Assembly (NCBI GenBank): GCA_013330825.1
Contig: DUHN01000059.1
Span: 9,914-20,205 of the forward strand
Direction: 5' to 3'
Origin: Candidatus Woesearchaeota archaeon
Lineage (GTDB): Archaea > Nanobdellota > Nanobdellia > Woesearchaeales > GW2011-AR4
Length of the DNA: 10,292 bases
Each line of letters opens with the position of its first letter. Within the stretch, counting starts at the first letter, position 1. The translations under genes were made by a program, and so were the position numbers. Shown piece after piece: positions 1-5,828 of this stretch. The notes beneath the pieces are model-generated. The model saw only the letters and a list, made by a program, of their open reading frames with translations, was not told the DNA's origin and did no database searches.

Positions 1-147
1 TACAACGACGGCGAGAAGAAGCTCCAGCTGAGCCGCGAGACGAGGAACATGGACGGCGAGTTCACGTTTGCGAAGCTCGGCAGGATGTTTAAGGACGAGG
101 TCGAGGCAGTCCTTCCCGTGATGAAGAAGGCCCTGGAGAAGATGTGA
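1..147 (+). CDS. C-terminal fragment of an unrecognised protein
   Basis: An open frame enters from the left edge and ends at TGA 145-147, giving 48 residues of a C-terminus. It is charged and mostly helical, with the stretch KLGRMFKDEVEAVLPVMKK near its end, and it uses G/C-ending codons like the confident genes nearby, so it is very likely the true 3' end of a gene. I do not recognise the family. Only 3 nt separate its stop from the stop of the convergent gene on the minus strand, so the two transcripts must overlap at their 3' ends. No hydrophobic segment or metal-binding motif is visible in the part present. Confidence 0.7.
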   Translation, partial: YNDGEKKLQLSRETRNMDGEFTFAKLGRMFKDEVEAVLPVMKKALEKM

Positions 148-150
148 CGC

Positions 151-672
151 TTATAGGTAGTCTCTGATCTTATGCTTCCATTCCTCATGCCAGAGCCAGA
201 GCATGAGGATGATGGCGTCCATTGCCGCATAGAGCTGCATGGTTTGGAGTGTGGTGAGGCTTCCCAGGATCCCGATGCCGTAGTCCGCATACGAGAGGGG
301 ATAGAACAGCAGCACCCCCCCTGCAAGATCAGGGGAAAGCGTAAAATCAAGCAGCAGGTGCATGAAGATCCCGAACGTCGTGACAAAGAAATACATCGCA
401 AGTTTCTTCTTGTTCATGCCCCACAGGATACATGCGGGAACCAGGAAGAGGAGCCCGAAGAAAGGGGTATGGGTGAAGGTGCGGTGCCAGAATTCGACCC
501 CAAATGAACTCAGGAATTTCCCCAGGAGGATGTCAATGTCAGGCAACAGCCCCGCAAAACCAGCTACAAAGACCGTATGCAGGGTAAAATATTTCCTGTG
601 CTTCGCGATATAGTCCCGGTAGAGGTCGACTGCGATGATGGAGCTGAGCACATGGGTGACGGCGAAGGGCAT
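151..672 (-). CDS. YdjM/DUF457-family membrane-bound putative metal-dependent hydrolase
   Basis: The 173-residue protein has the conserved polar motifs of the YdjM (DUF457, 'LexA-binding, inner membrane-associated putative hydrolase') family embedded in hydrophobic segments. These are TH at 6-7, LLPDID at 42-47, HRTFTH at 63-68 and HLLLDF at 105-110; the His and Asp residues are presumed metal ligands. About four to five membrane helices are visible (roughly 31-50, 69-86, 92-112, 118-138 and 143-160). The length fits the small-protein end of the family. The substrate is not known; relatives are loosely assigned as lipid or phospholipid-type membrane hydrolases. The ATG at 672 lies 25.5 nt from the centre of a TATA box, predicting a leaderless mRNA. 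It is divergent from rpe and its stop almost touches the stop of the upstream convergent gene. The family call is strong; the activity is inferred. Confidence 0.85.
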   Translation of the reverse strand: MPFAVTHVLSSIIAVDLYRDYIAKHRKYFTLHTVFVAGFAGLLPDIDILLGKFLSSFGVEFWHRTFTHTPFFGLLFLVPACILWGMNKKKLAMYFFVTTFGIFMHLLLDFTLSPDLAGGVLLFYPLSYADYGIGILGSLTTLQTMQLYAAMDAIILMLWLWHEEWKHKIRDYL

Positions 673-693
673 GGCCTTTCCCCGGAATAAAAG

Positions 694-701
694 TTTATAA
701 A
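694..701. promoter_or_regulatory. Shared palindromic TATA box for divergent YdjM-like gene and rpe
   Basis: TTTATAAA is its own reverse complement. Its centre (697.5) is exactly 25.5 nt from the A of both divergent start codons (672 minus, 723 plus), the expected distance from archaeal TATA centre to transcription start. Each mRNA would begin at or next to its start codon. The rpe-facing upstream flank (AATAAAAG) is A-rich and looks like the better BRE; the opposite flank (AAGGTAGA) is weaker. Confidence 0.7.
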
Positions 702-722
702 TCTACCTTCCTTCTTCAGGCC

Positions 723-1364
723 ATGCCTAAAATCAGGATAGCGCCATCCATCCTCTCCGCCGATTTCAAGAGGATAAACGGGGATATAGGACAGGTCGAG
801 AAGTATGCAGACCTCATCCACGTGGACGTCATGGACGGGAAGTTCGTGCCCCCAACCACGGTGGACAGCGATTTCGTCAGGACCATCAGGACAAAGCTCC
901 CCCTTGACGTCCACCTCATGGTGCAGGAGCCGTCTGAGGGCTACATCCAGGGATTCATCGACGCAGGCGCGTCCTCCATCACCGTCCATGCCGAGGCATG
1001 CACAGATCCCCGGAGGCAGCTCGGCTACATCAAGGGGAAGGGCATCAATGCGGGCATCTCGATAAAGCCGAAAACGCCGCTCTCCGCCATACTTCCCTGC
1101 CTCGACACGGTGGACATGGTGCTGATCATGACCGTGGAGCCCGGCTGGGGAGGGCAGAAATTCATGGAGGACACGATGCCCAAGGTGCGCGAATTGAGGA
1201 AGCTCAAGCCCAATCTCGACATCGAGGTTGATGGGGGCATCTACCCGGACACCGCCCCGCTGGCCAAGAAAGCAGGCGCCAATGTCTTCGTCGCCGGAAC
1301 GGCAATATTCAAGGAGAAGGACAGGGTAATGGCCATCAAAAGATTGAGAGAGAGCGTTTCCTAG
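723..1364 (+). CDS. rpe: Ribulose-phosphate 3-epimerase
   Basis: The 213-residue protein is a complete TIM-barrel ribulose-5-phosphate 3-epimerase, interconverting D-ribulose 5-phosphate and D-xylulose 5-phosphate in the pentose phosphate pathway. Family hallmarks are in order: IAPSILSADF at 6-15, HVDVMDGKFVP at 33-43, DVHLMV at 62-67, VEPGWGGQKF at 138-147, EVDGGI at 168-173 and VAGTAIF at 190-196. The metal ligands and acid/base pair expected in the family are all present (H33, D35, H64, D170). Length is slightly short of the usual 215-225 but nothing is missing. The start is fixed by a TATA box about 26 nt upstream, giving a leaderless message. It is transcribed apart from trpS, which has its own TATA. 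Many archaea lack this enzyme, so its presence suggests a non-oxidative pentose pathway here. Confidence 0.96.
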   Translation: MPKIRIAPSILSADFKRINGDIGQVEKYADLIHVDVMDGKFVPPTTVDSDFVRTIRTKLPLDVHLMVQEPSEGYIQGFIDAGASSITVHAEACTDPRRQLGYIKGKGINAGISIKPKTPLSAILPCLDTVDMVLIMTVEPGWGGQKFMEDTMPKVRELRKLKPNLDIEVDGGIYPDTAPLAKKAGANVFVAGTAIFKEKDRVMAIKRLRESVS

Positions 1365-1373
1365 AACAGAATA

Positions 1374-1381
1374 TTTAATAA
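1374..1381 (+). promoter_or_regulatory. TATA box of trpS
   Basis: TTTAATAA within an A/T-rich patch just after the rpe stop codon. Its centre is about 27.5 nt upstream of the trpS ATG, so the transcript should be leaderless or nearly so. No Shine-Dalgarno lies between it and the start codon. Confidence 0.55.
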
Positions 1382-1404
1382 CCTCGTCTTTCCTATTTCC
1401 CGCA

Positions 1405-2520
1405 ATGAAGGAAGAATCCATCCTCACCCCATGGGAAGTGAAAGGTAACGTCGACTACGGCAGGCTGGTCCGGGAATTCGGGATAAGCCCCATGGGGAAG
1501 CTCCCCGGTGCCTTTGGGAAGGACATTCTGTTCAGGAGGGGGAAGGTATTCGCCCACCGGGATTTCCTGCGCATACTCGACGCGATGCGGCACCGGAAGA
1601 AGTTCGTCATGATGACCGGGCTCATGCCGACGGGGAAGTTCCACATCGGCCACGCCGTCCTCGCGAGGCAGTTCACCCTCTATCAGGAGCTGGGGGCGAA
1701 GCTCTACATCGCGGTCGCGGACGTGGAGGCCTATGCCGCGAGGGAGCAGACGCTTGCGGAGAGCAGGAGCAACGCCTTCGACCAGTACATCCTGAATTAC
1801 ATCGCCCTCGGCCTGAAGCCGCAGGACTGCGAGATCTATTTCCAGAGCGACAGGTCTGGGGACGGGAAAAAGGCGGGCGCGTACTACCGCCTCCAGAATC
1901 TCCTGTCGCGGCACGCGACGTTCAACGAGTTCAGGGCCGTCTACGGCGAGATAAGCCCGGGAAAGATGCTCTCCGGGCTGCTGCAGGCAGCGGACATGCT
2001 CCATCCCCAGCTCCCGGAATTCGAGGGGCCCGTGCCTGTCGTCGTGCCTGTCGGCATCGACCAGGACCCCCACATCAGGCTCGCGCGCGACCTGGCGTCC
2101 CGGATCAAGGAAGTCTCCCTCCTGCAGCTCTCCTCCACTTACCATTTCTTCGTCCCCGGCCTCGGCGGCGGCAAGATGAGCAGCTCGGACCCGACGTCGT
2201 TCATCGCCCTCACCGACGACGAGAAGACAGTGAAGAATAAGGTGAACAAGTACGCCTTCTCCGGCGGCCGCGACACGGTGGAGCAGCACCGGAAGCTGGG
2301 CGGCGTGCCCGAGGTCGATGTCGCCTACCAGTGGCTCACCTTCTTCGAGGAGGATGACAACAGGCTACAGAGGGTCTACGACGACTACAAGTCAGGGAAG
2401 ATGCTCTCCGGCGAGCTGAAGCAGGTATTGATTGACAAGCTCAACGCCTTCCTCTCCGAGCACCAGAAGCGGCGCGAGAAAGCCAGGGGCCAGGTGGAGA
2501 AGTTTGTGGCGAGGGATTAG
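1405..2520 (+). CDS. trpS: Tryptophanyl-tRNA synthetase (archaeal/eukaryotic type)
   Basis: The 371-residue protein is a class I aminoacyl-tRNA synthetase that charges tRNA-Trp in the cytoplasm. The Rossmann-fold signature is HIGH at 80-83 within TGLMPTGKFHIGH, and the second signature is KMSSS at 257-261. VGIDQDPHIRLARD at 216-229 and the stretch AFSGGRDTVEQHRKLGG at 284-300 are specific to archaeal/eukaryotic TrpRS and separate it from TyrRS. The N-terminal 60 residues include the short region that precedes the catalytic domain in this class. Length is at the compact end for archaeal TrpRS. A zinc-ribbon gene starts 10 nt after the stop, so the two are likely cotranscribed. The start follows a TATA box at leaderless distance. 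Confidence 0.95.
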   Translation: MKEESILTPWEVKGNVDYGRLVREFGISPMGKLPGAFGKDILFRRGKVFAHRDFLRILDAMRHRKKFVMMTGLMPTGKFHIGHAVLARQFTLYQELGAKLYIAVADVEAYAAREQTLAESRSNAFDQYILNYIALGLKPQDCEIYFQSDRSGDGKKAGAYYRLQNLLSRHATFNEFRAVYGEISPGKMLSGLLQAADMLHPQLPEFEGPVPVVVPVGIDQDPHIRLARDLASRIKEVSLLQLSSTYHFFVPGLGGGKMSSSDPTSFIALTDDEKTVKNKVNKYAFSGGRDTVEQHRKLGGVPEVDVAYQWLTFFEEDDNRLQRVYDDYKSGKMLSGELKQVLIDKLNAFLSEHQKRREKARGQVEKFVARD

Positions 2521-2530
2521 AATACAAGCC

Positions 2531-2734
2531 ATGCCTAAAAAAGAGTTCATCAAAATCTGCCCGAAATGTGGCAGCACTGATATTTTGCAGAACCTCAGTG
2601 CCCTCCTTGCCGGATCAACTCTTCTTAGCTCGTGCAAGGATTGTAATTATGGGCTTGAGGGCAACCATATGTTCCCGGAGATTGAGAAATCAAAAATCGG
2701 CGAATTCAAGAAAATGGTTAGGGGCAATAAGTGA
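2531..2734 (+). CDS. Small zinc-ribbon protein, function unknown
   Basis: The 67-residue protein has two zinc knuckles, ICPKCGS (C10, C13) and SCKDCN (C35, C38), separated by 21 residues, followed by a short charged C-terminal helix (FPEIEKSKIGEFKK at 48-61). That is a typical archaeal zinc-ribbon architecture, seen in nucleic-acid-binding and transcription-related mini-proteins, but no specific family is recognised. Its ATG is 10 nt after the trpS stop with no promoter between, so it is probably expressed with trpS. Codons end in A/T far more often than in trpS or rpe, so it is compositionally different from its neighbours. The frame also runs upstream inside trpS, but that part lacks the composition of coding sequence and is not included. 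Zinc binding is near certain; the role is open. Confidence 0.85.
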   Translation: MPKKEFIKICPKCGSTDILQNLSALLAGSTLLSSCKDCNYGLEGNHMFPEIEKSKIGEFKKMVRGNK

Positions 2735-2748
2735 AATCAATGCGTTAC

Positions 2749-2795
2749 ATTTAAATATACCTAAATCTAGTGCTCCTTAATCGTCCAAAGAGGTG
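2749..2795 (+). promoter_or_regulatory. TATA box and Shine-Dalgarno of the 69-residue membrane protein gene
   Basis: ATTTAAAT at 2749-2756 is centred about 47 nt before the ATG at 2800, predicting a start near 2779 and a leader of about 21 nt. GAGGTG at 2790-2795, four bases before the ATG, matches the archaeal anti-Shine-Dalgarno. This gene is therefore leadered, unlike most others in the window, and the site decides for ATG 2800 over an in-frame GTG at 2770. Confidence 0.65.
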
Positions 2796-2799
2796 CATC

Positions 2800-3009
2800 A
2801 TGGCAAGGCTTCACGTTTCCCCGCTGTCCAGCAGCTTTATGCTGACCAGCATGGTCGGCTTCCTGATTTCGGTGTTCTTCGTCTACGGCATATCGAAGAG
2901 CTGGGGCTTCACCTTCGGCCTGTTCTTCGTCATCATGTTCATCTCCTCGCTGATATCCATGACCTACGCCCCGGTGGACTTCGACGAGCGGAAGGGCAGG
3001 AAAAAGTAG
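2800..3009 (+). CDS. Small two-helix membrane protein, function unknown
   Basis: The 69-residue protein consists of two hydrophobic helices (about residues 13-32 and 37-55) joined by a short turn containing SKSWG, then a polar basic tail ending in ERKGRKK. By the positive-inside rule both ends should face the cytoplasm. There is no catalytic motif. A clear promoter and a GAGGTG ribosome-binding site support it as a real gene. It is convergent with the HerA-like ATPase gene, with a GC-rich hairpin between them. Its good G/C third-position bias also supports coding. I do not recognise a named family. Small helical-hairpin proteins of this sort are common in archaea and often turn out to be accessory subunits of membrane complexes, which is only a guess here. 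Confidence 0.8.
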   Translation: MARLHVSPLSSSFMLTSMVGFLISVFFVYGISKSWGFTFGLFFVIMFISSLISMTYAPVDFDERKGRKK

Positions 3010-3026
3010 TTCTCCGTTCAATAGAA

Positions 3027-3070
3027 GGCGCCCGTTGCGGGGCGCCACATTGGTGTGAGCGCGCAGCGCG
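3027..3070. repeat. GC-rich hairpin group between convergent genes (possible bidirectional terminator)
   Basis: GGCGCCC (3027-3033) pairs with GGGCGCC (3040-3046). It is followed directly by CACA-TTGG-TGTG (3046-3057) and CGCGC-A-GCGCG (3060-3070). It sits between the stops of the membrane-protein gene (3009) and the HerA-like gene (3112). No good T-tract follows on the plus strand; on the minus strand the hairpin is followed by TTCTATTG. The hairpin is certain; a terminator role is inferred. Confidence 0.55.
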
Positions 3071-3111
3071 AGCCTGATGATGCCCAGCGTTTTAGCCTCC
3101 CCTATGGCAAC

Positions 3112-4437
3112 TCAAATCTCAATCGTCTTCTTCTCCCATTTCGAGATGGCGGAGGGGGACTCCCCGCCGTGCCACGTGTACCGCGGCCGCACCCTGATGG
3201 GGAAGATGCGCTCGTTGGTGTCGTCAAAGACGACGGCAGCCCCGGACTCCTTCGGCAGTATCGCCAGCTGCTTCCCCAGCCCCTCGCGCATGTAGCTCTG
3301 CATCAATGCCCCCAGCGCCTCGACGTCGATGTTGGCCGTCAGGTGGTGGGCGATGACGATGTCCGACTGCGTGATGACGTCGGAATGGATCTTCCCCGGC
3401 TGCTGCGTCGCGAGCACGAGCGAGATGCCCGGCTGCCTTCCCTCCCTCAGGATGGTGATCAATGACTTCGATGCCGCGCTCTTCCCCTTGTTGGGCAGGA
3501 ACTCGTGCGCCTCGTCCACGACAAGCCACACCAGGGGCTCCTTGTCCTCCTGCCCCTCCTCCTCGCGCACGAACAGGCTGGTCTTCTTCTCGATGTCCTT
3601 GAACTCCTCGCTCTTCCTCGACACCATGCGCTGCAGGAAGAGCTTCTCCGAAATCAGCCCAATCACCAGCGCCCGCACCTGGTCGCCCCCCGCCAATGTG
3701 GTGTAGCAGCTCACGTCGAGCACGGTGATCTGCCCGGGCGCGGCCAAGTCCTCGATGCGCGTCCCCTGCTTGCTGAACAGCCCCCACTGCTCCGCCAGCA
3801 AAAACCTGTTCTCGGCAGCGTCCTTGACGGTCTTTTCCGACCGCTCGTCGCCCGAGATGGCATCGATGATGTCCTTCATGCCGTAGTTCTCCCCGGATTC
3901 CTTGAGTTCGTTCACCACCCGCTCGATCAGCACCCCGACGGGATCAGTCTGGTGGATGTCGAACATCAGGAGCCATTCCGAGGCGTCGATCTCCGACGGC
4001 TGGATGGAGAACGGGAAGTCCGTGGGGATGCCCTTCTGCCTGTACTCCTTGAAGAAGCCCACGGGGGTGAAGATCCGGACGTTGAGCGGGTGCGGCTCGA
4101 TGCCCCAGTCCTCCAGCAGCAGCGCCTCCTTCTTGTTCGGGTAGCGCATGGTCCAGTAGATGCCCATGGTGTCCAGCATGATGATGGAGAGGTTCTTCCT
4201 CACCTCTTCGGGAAGGTCGCTCACCCCCTCGGCGATGACGCCCATCGAGTACGACTTTCCCGAGCCCCTCTTGCCCGCGATGAACACGACGTGCGACCGC
4301 GAGACGTCCATGTACACCTTGTGCGACAGGGAAGTCACCTGCCCCATCTTGACGTACTGCTTCCCCAGGTAGACTGTGGCGTACGTGCCGAGCTTCCCCT
4401 TCTCCTCCTCGGTCCTTCCCAGGATGGTTTCGTACAT
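3112..4437 (-). CDS. HerA-like (DUF87) hexameric-type ATPase
   Basis: The 441-residue protein carries the HerA/FtsK-type ATPase core. Walker A is GKRGSGKS at 55-62, Walker B is LVWLVVDEAHEFL at 302-314, and an arginine/sensor region REGRQPGISLVLATQQP lies at 331-347, followed by SDIVIAHHL at 358-366. HerA proteins are ring-shaped DNA translocases that act in double-strand-break end processing with NurA nuclease, Mre11 and Rad50. No nurA, mre11 or rad50 lies in this window. The part before Walker A is only about 50 residues, much shorter than the HAS-barrel region of canonical HerA. This therefore looks like the shorter 'ATP-binding protein' relative common in archaea, and its partner is unknown. 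It is transcribed alone on the minus strand, probably from a promoter near 4630, with a leader containing several strong hairpins. No clear Shine-Dalgarno precedes the ATG. The ATPase family is secure; the substrate is inferred. Confidence 0.9.
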   Translation of the reverse strand: MYETILGRTEEEKGKLGTYATVYLGKQYVKMGQVTSLSHKVYMDVSRSHVVFIAGKRGSGKSYSMGVIAEGVSDLPEEVRKNLSIIMLDTMGIYWTMRYPNKKEALLLEDWGIEPHPLNVRIFTPVGFFKEYRQKGIPTDFPFSIQPSEIDASEWLLMFDIHQTDPVGVLIERVVNELKESGENYGMKDIIDAISGDERSEKTVKDAAENRFLLAEQWGLFSKQGTRIEDLAAPGQITVLDVSCYTTLAGGDQVRALVIGLISEKLFLQRMVSRKSEEFKDIEKKTSLFVREEEGQEDKEPLVWLVVDEAHEFLPNKGKSAASKSLITILREGRQPGISLVLATQQPGKIHSDVITQSDIVIAHHLTANIDVEALGALMQSYMREGLGKQLAILPKESGAAVVFDDTNERIFPIRVRPRYTWHGGESPSAISKWEKKTIEI

Positions 4438-4465
4438 TGTCCTTTAGCAAGTCTTGTTGACTACG

Positions 4466-4578
4466 ACTCATGGCTCGCTTCGCGAGATGAGTTAGGCGCG
4501 CCCCATTGCCGGGCGCGCAAACCTTGCGCCGCGCGCTGCCATTGGCGCGGCGCGTAACTCTAGCCGCCCGAAGGGCGG
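4466..4578. repeat. Cluster of four GC-rich palindromic hairpins
   Basis: Four back-to-back inverted repeats fill this stretch. The first pairs ACTCAT 4466-4471 with ATGAGT 4487-4492, enclosing CTCGC-TTC-GCGAG. The second pairs GCGCGCCC 4496-4503 with GGGCGCGC 4511-4518. The third pairs GCGCCGCGC 4526-4534 with GCGCGGCGC 4545-4553. The fourth pairs CCGCCC 4564-4569 with GGGCGG 4573-4578 around a GAA loop. They lie in the presumed 5' leader of the minus-strand HerA-like gene. They could be a structured leader, a REP/MITE-like element, or protein-binding sites. Confidence 0.75.
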
Positions 4579-4626
4579 TAAGGATGGTGCTTCACGATGG
4601 ACAGATTTCCATTCTACACTTCCCTT

Positions 4627-4634
4627 CTTTTAAA
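4627..4634 (-). promoter_or_regulatory. Candidate TATA box for the HerA-like gene
   Basis: On the minus strand TTTAAAAG with an A/G-rich upstream flank (AACAAAAGGG) predicts transcription from about 4605. The leader would be about 165 nt and would include all four hairpins. This is the best A/T-rich candidate between the ATPase start and the divergent operon, but it is weaker than the other promoters in the window. Confidence 0.35.
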
Positions 4635-4684
4635 CCCTTTTGTTCTATACTGAAACTACTGGGTAATGAAAAAGGAGGGAAAGG

Positions 4685-4692
4685 TTTATGTA
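4685..4692 (+). promoter_or_regulatory. TATA box of the SurA-thioredoxin operon
   Basis: TTTATGTA preceded by a purine-rich run (4666-4684) resembling a BRE. It predicts a start near 4715, about 10 nt before the GTG at 4725. This supports GTG 4725 as the start of the first gene. Confidence 0.5.
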
Positions 4693-4724
4693 CTCTCTGC
4701 TTCCCGTCTCCTCCGGGTTGCATA

Positions 4725-5828
4725 GTGGCGCGCAAGAAGAAGAGACCATCCTCAAGGAAGCGTTCGCTGCCGAGATGGCAGATCATCCTAGTAGCGGTGT
4801 TAGGCATCATCATCATCGGCGCGCTCGCCATCGTCGTTGCCGCGTTCATCCACGGCATGTTCAAGGTGCCCCGGACGGAGACCGTGGCGACGGTCAACGG
4901 CGAGCCCGTCAGCGCGCGCGAGCTGGACTACTCGTACGGCGCAGCAGTGCCCCAACCCTACCGCCAGTTCGTCAGCAAGTGGCAGTTCCTCAACGAGTCC
5001 ATCATCCCCCAGAAGCTGCTCCTCCAGGAAGCGGTGAGGCAGGGATACTCCGCCTCTGATGGCGAAGTCCGCGTGGCCATTGATGCGTTCCTTCGGGAGA
5101 GCGGCATGACCCCGGGGCAGCTTGATGAGGCGATGAAGGAATCGGGCATGGAGCAGCGGGACATGGAGGCCACCGTGCATGCCCGTCTCACCATCTCCAG
5201 GTTCGTCAATGCGACCATCCTCCCTAGTATCAAGGTGAGCAGGGACGAAGTCGAGGACGCATACGACGGAAATGACCTCGGGGCGAGAAACCTTTCCCTG
5301 GAACAGGCATATCCGCTCATCGAGCAGCAGCTGCTGGCGATGAAGCAGGGTGATGCCATACTCGCCCATATAAACTCGCTGAGGGCGCATGCCAACATCA
5401 CCATCTTCATCGAGCAGGCGAAGGAGGGCATCACCTCGTTCAGGAAGGCGGGAGATTCTATTTGCGCCTACAACGGCAGCATCATGCTCAGGATGTACAC
5501 CTCTTCCGCGTGCGGGGAATGCAAACAGGTGGCCCTGCGCCTCGCCATGCTCCTGGGAAGGTACCAGCAGCAGAATGCCTCGCTCATCGGCGCGATCTGG
5601 GAGCTGGACACGGGAGACAACCTCCTCACCAAGTCAAGGGAAAGGGGAGTCCCGCCCTCTGAACTGGAGATTTTCAGGAAGATAAGCCCGGAAAACAGGG
5701 TCCCTGCCTATTCGTTCGGCTGCACGTACACCCGCGTCGGCTCCCTGCCGGGGGCGGAAGGCAACCTGAACGCGGAGGAGAGGGAATTCACCGCCGTGCT
5801 GGACACGCTGCTCTACGACTATGGATAA
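4725..5828 (+). CDS. Membrane-anchored SurA-like chaperone fused to a thioredoxin-like CxxC domain
   Basis: The 367-residue protein has a very basic N-terminus (residues 2-18) and one hydrophobic segment (about 20-42), giving an N-in, C-out topology. Residues 53-230 match the SurA/PrsA N-terminal chaperone fold: it opens with VATVNGEPVSARELDYS (54-70) and continues with long amphipathic helices. The parvulin PPIase insert is absent, with VSRDEVEDAY (171-180) leading straight into the closing helix near 192-220. Residues 245-365 look like a thioredoxin fold: strand and active site MYTSSACGEC (C263, C266), helix, then a cis-proline-like RVPAYSFGC (P327, C333). Six N-x-S/T sequons fit surface glycosylation. 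The start is GTG, chosen because it lies just below a TATA box and keeps the anchor; an upstream frame extension runs through hairpin DNA and was rejected. The next gene overlaps by 8 nt. Likely role: extracytoplasmic folding with disulfide chemistry (inferred). Confidence 0.85.
   Translation: MARKKKRPSSRKRSLPRWQIILVAVLGIIIIGALAIVVAAFIHGMFKVPRTETVATVNGEPVSARELDYSYGAAVPQPYRQFVSKWQFLNESIIPQKLLLQEAVRQGYSASDGEVRVAIDAFLRESGMTPGQLDEAMKESGMEQRDMEATVHARLTISRFVNATILPSIKVSRDEVEDAYDGNDLGARNLSLEQAYPLIEQQLLAMKQGDAILAHINSLRAHANITIFIEQAKEGITSFRKAGDSICAYNGSIMLRMYTSSACGECKQVALRLAMLLGRYQQQNASLIGAIWELDTGDNLLTKSRERGVPPSELEIFRKISPENRVPAYSFGCTYTRVGSLPGAEGNLNAEEREFTAVLDTLLYDYG

Noticed and set aside
564..1427. A 287-codon minus-strand frame opposite rpe
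   Set aside because: It overlaps both the conserved epimerase and the YdjM-like gene on the same strand in another frame, so it is a shadow.
1393..2289. A 298-codon minus-strand frame opposite trpS
   Set aside because: It is antisense to the HIGH/KMSSS-bearing synthetase and its composition is that of a shadow frame.
2770..2799. Upstream GTG start for the 69-residue membrane protein
   Set aside because: It lies before the predicted transcription start near 2779, and the GAGGTG site is positioned for ATG 2800.
3505..4557. A 350-codon plus-strand frame opposite the HerA-like gene
   Set aside because: It is fully antisense to a protein with intact Walker motifs. Its product is an unstructured Leu/His/Asp-rich mix typical of antisense frames in GC-rich DNA.
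4506..4724. Upstream extension of the SurA-thioredoxin gene from a TTG at 4506
   Set aside because: It would translate through the hairpin cluster and the operon's TATA box. GTG 4725 lies just after the predicted transcription start and gives a proper basic N-terminus and anchor.
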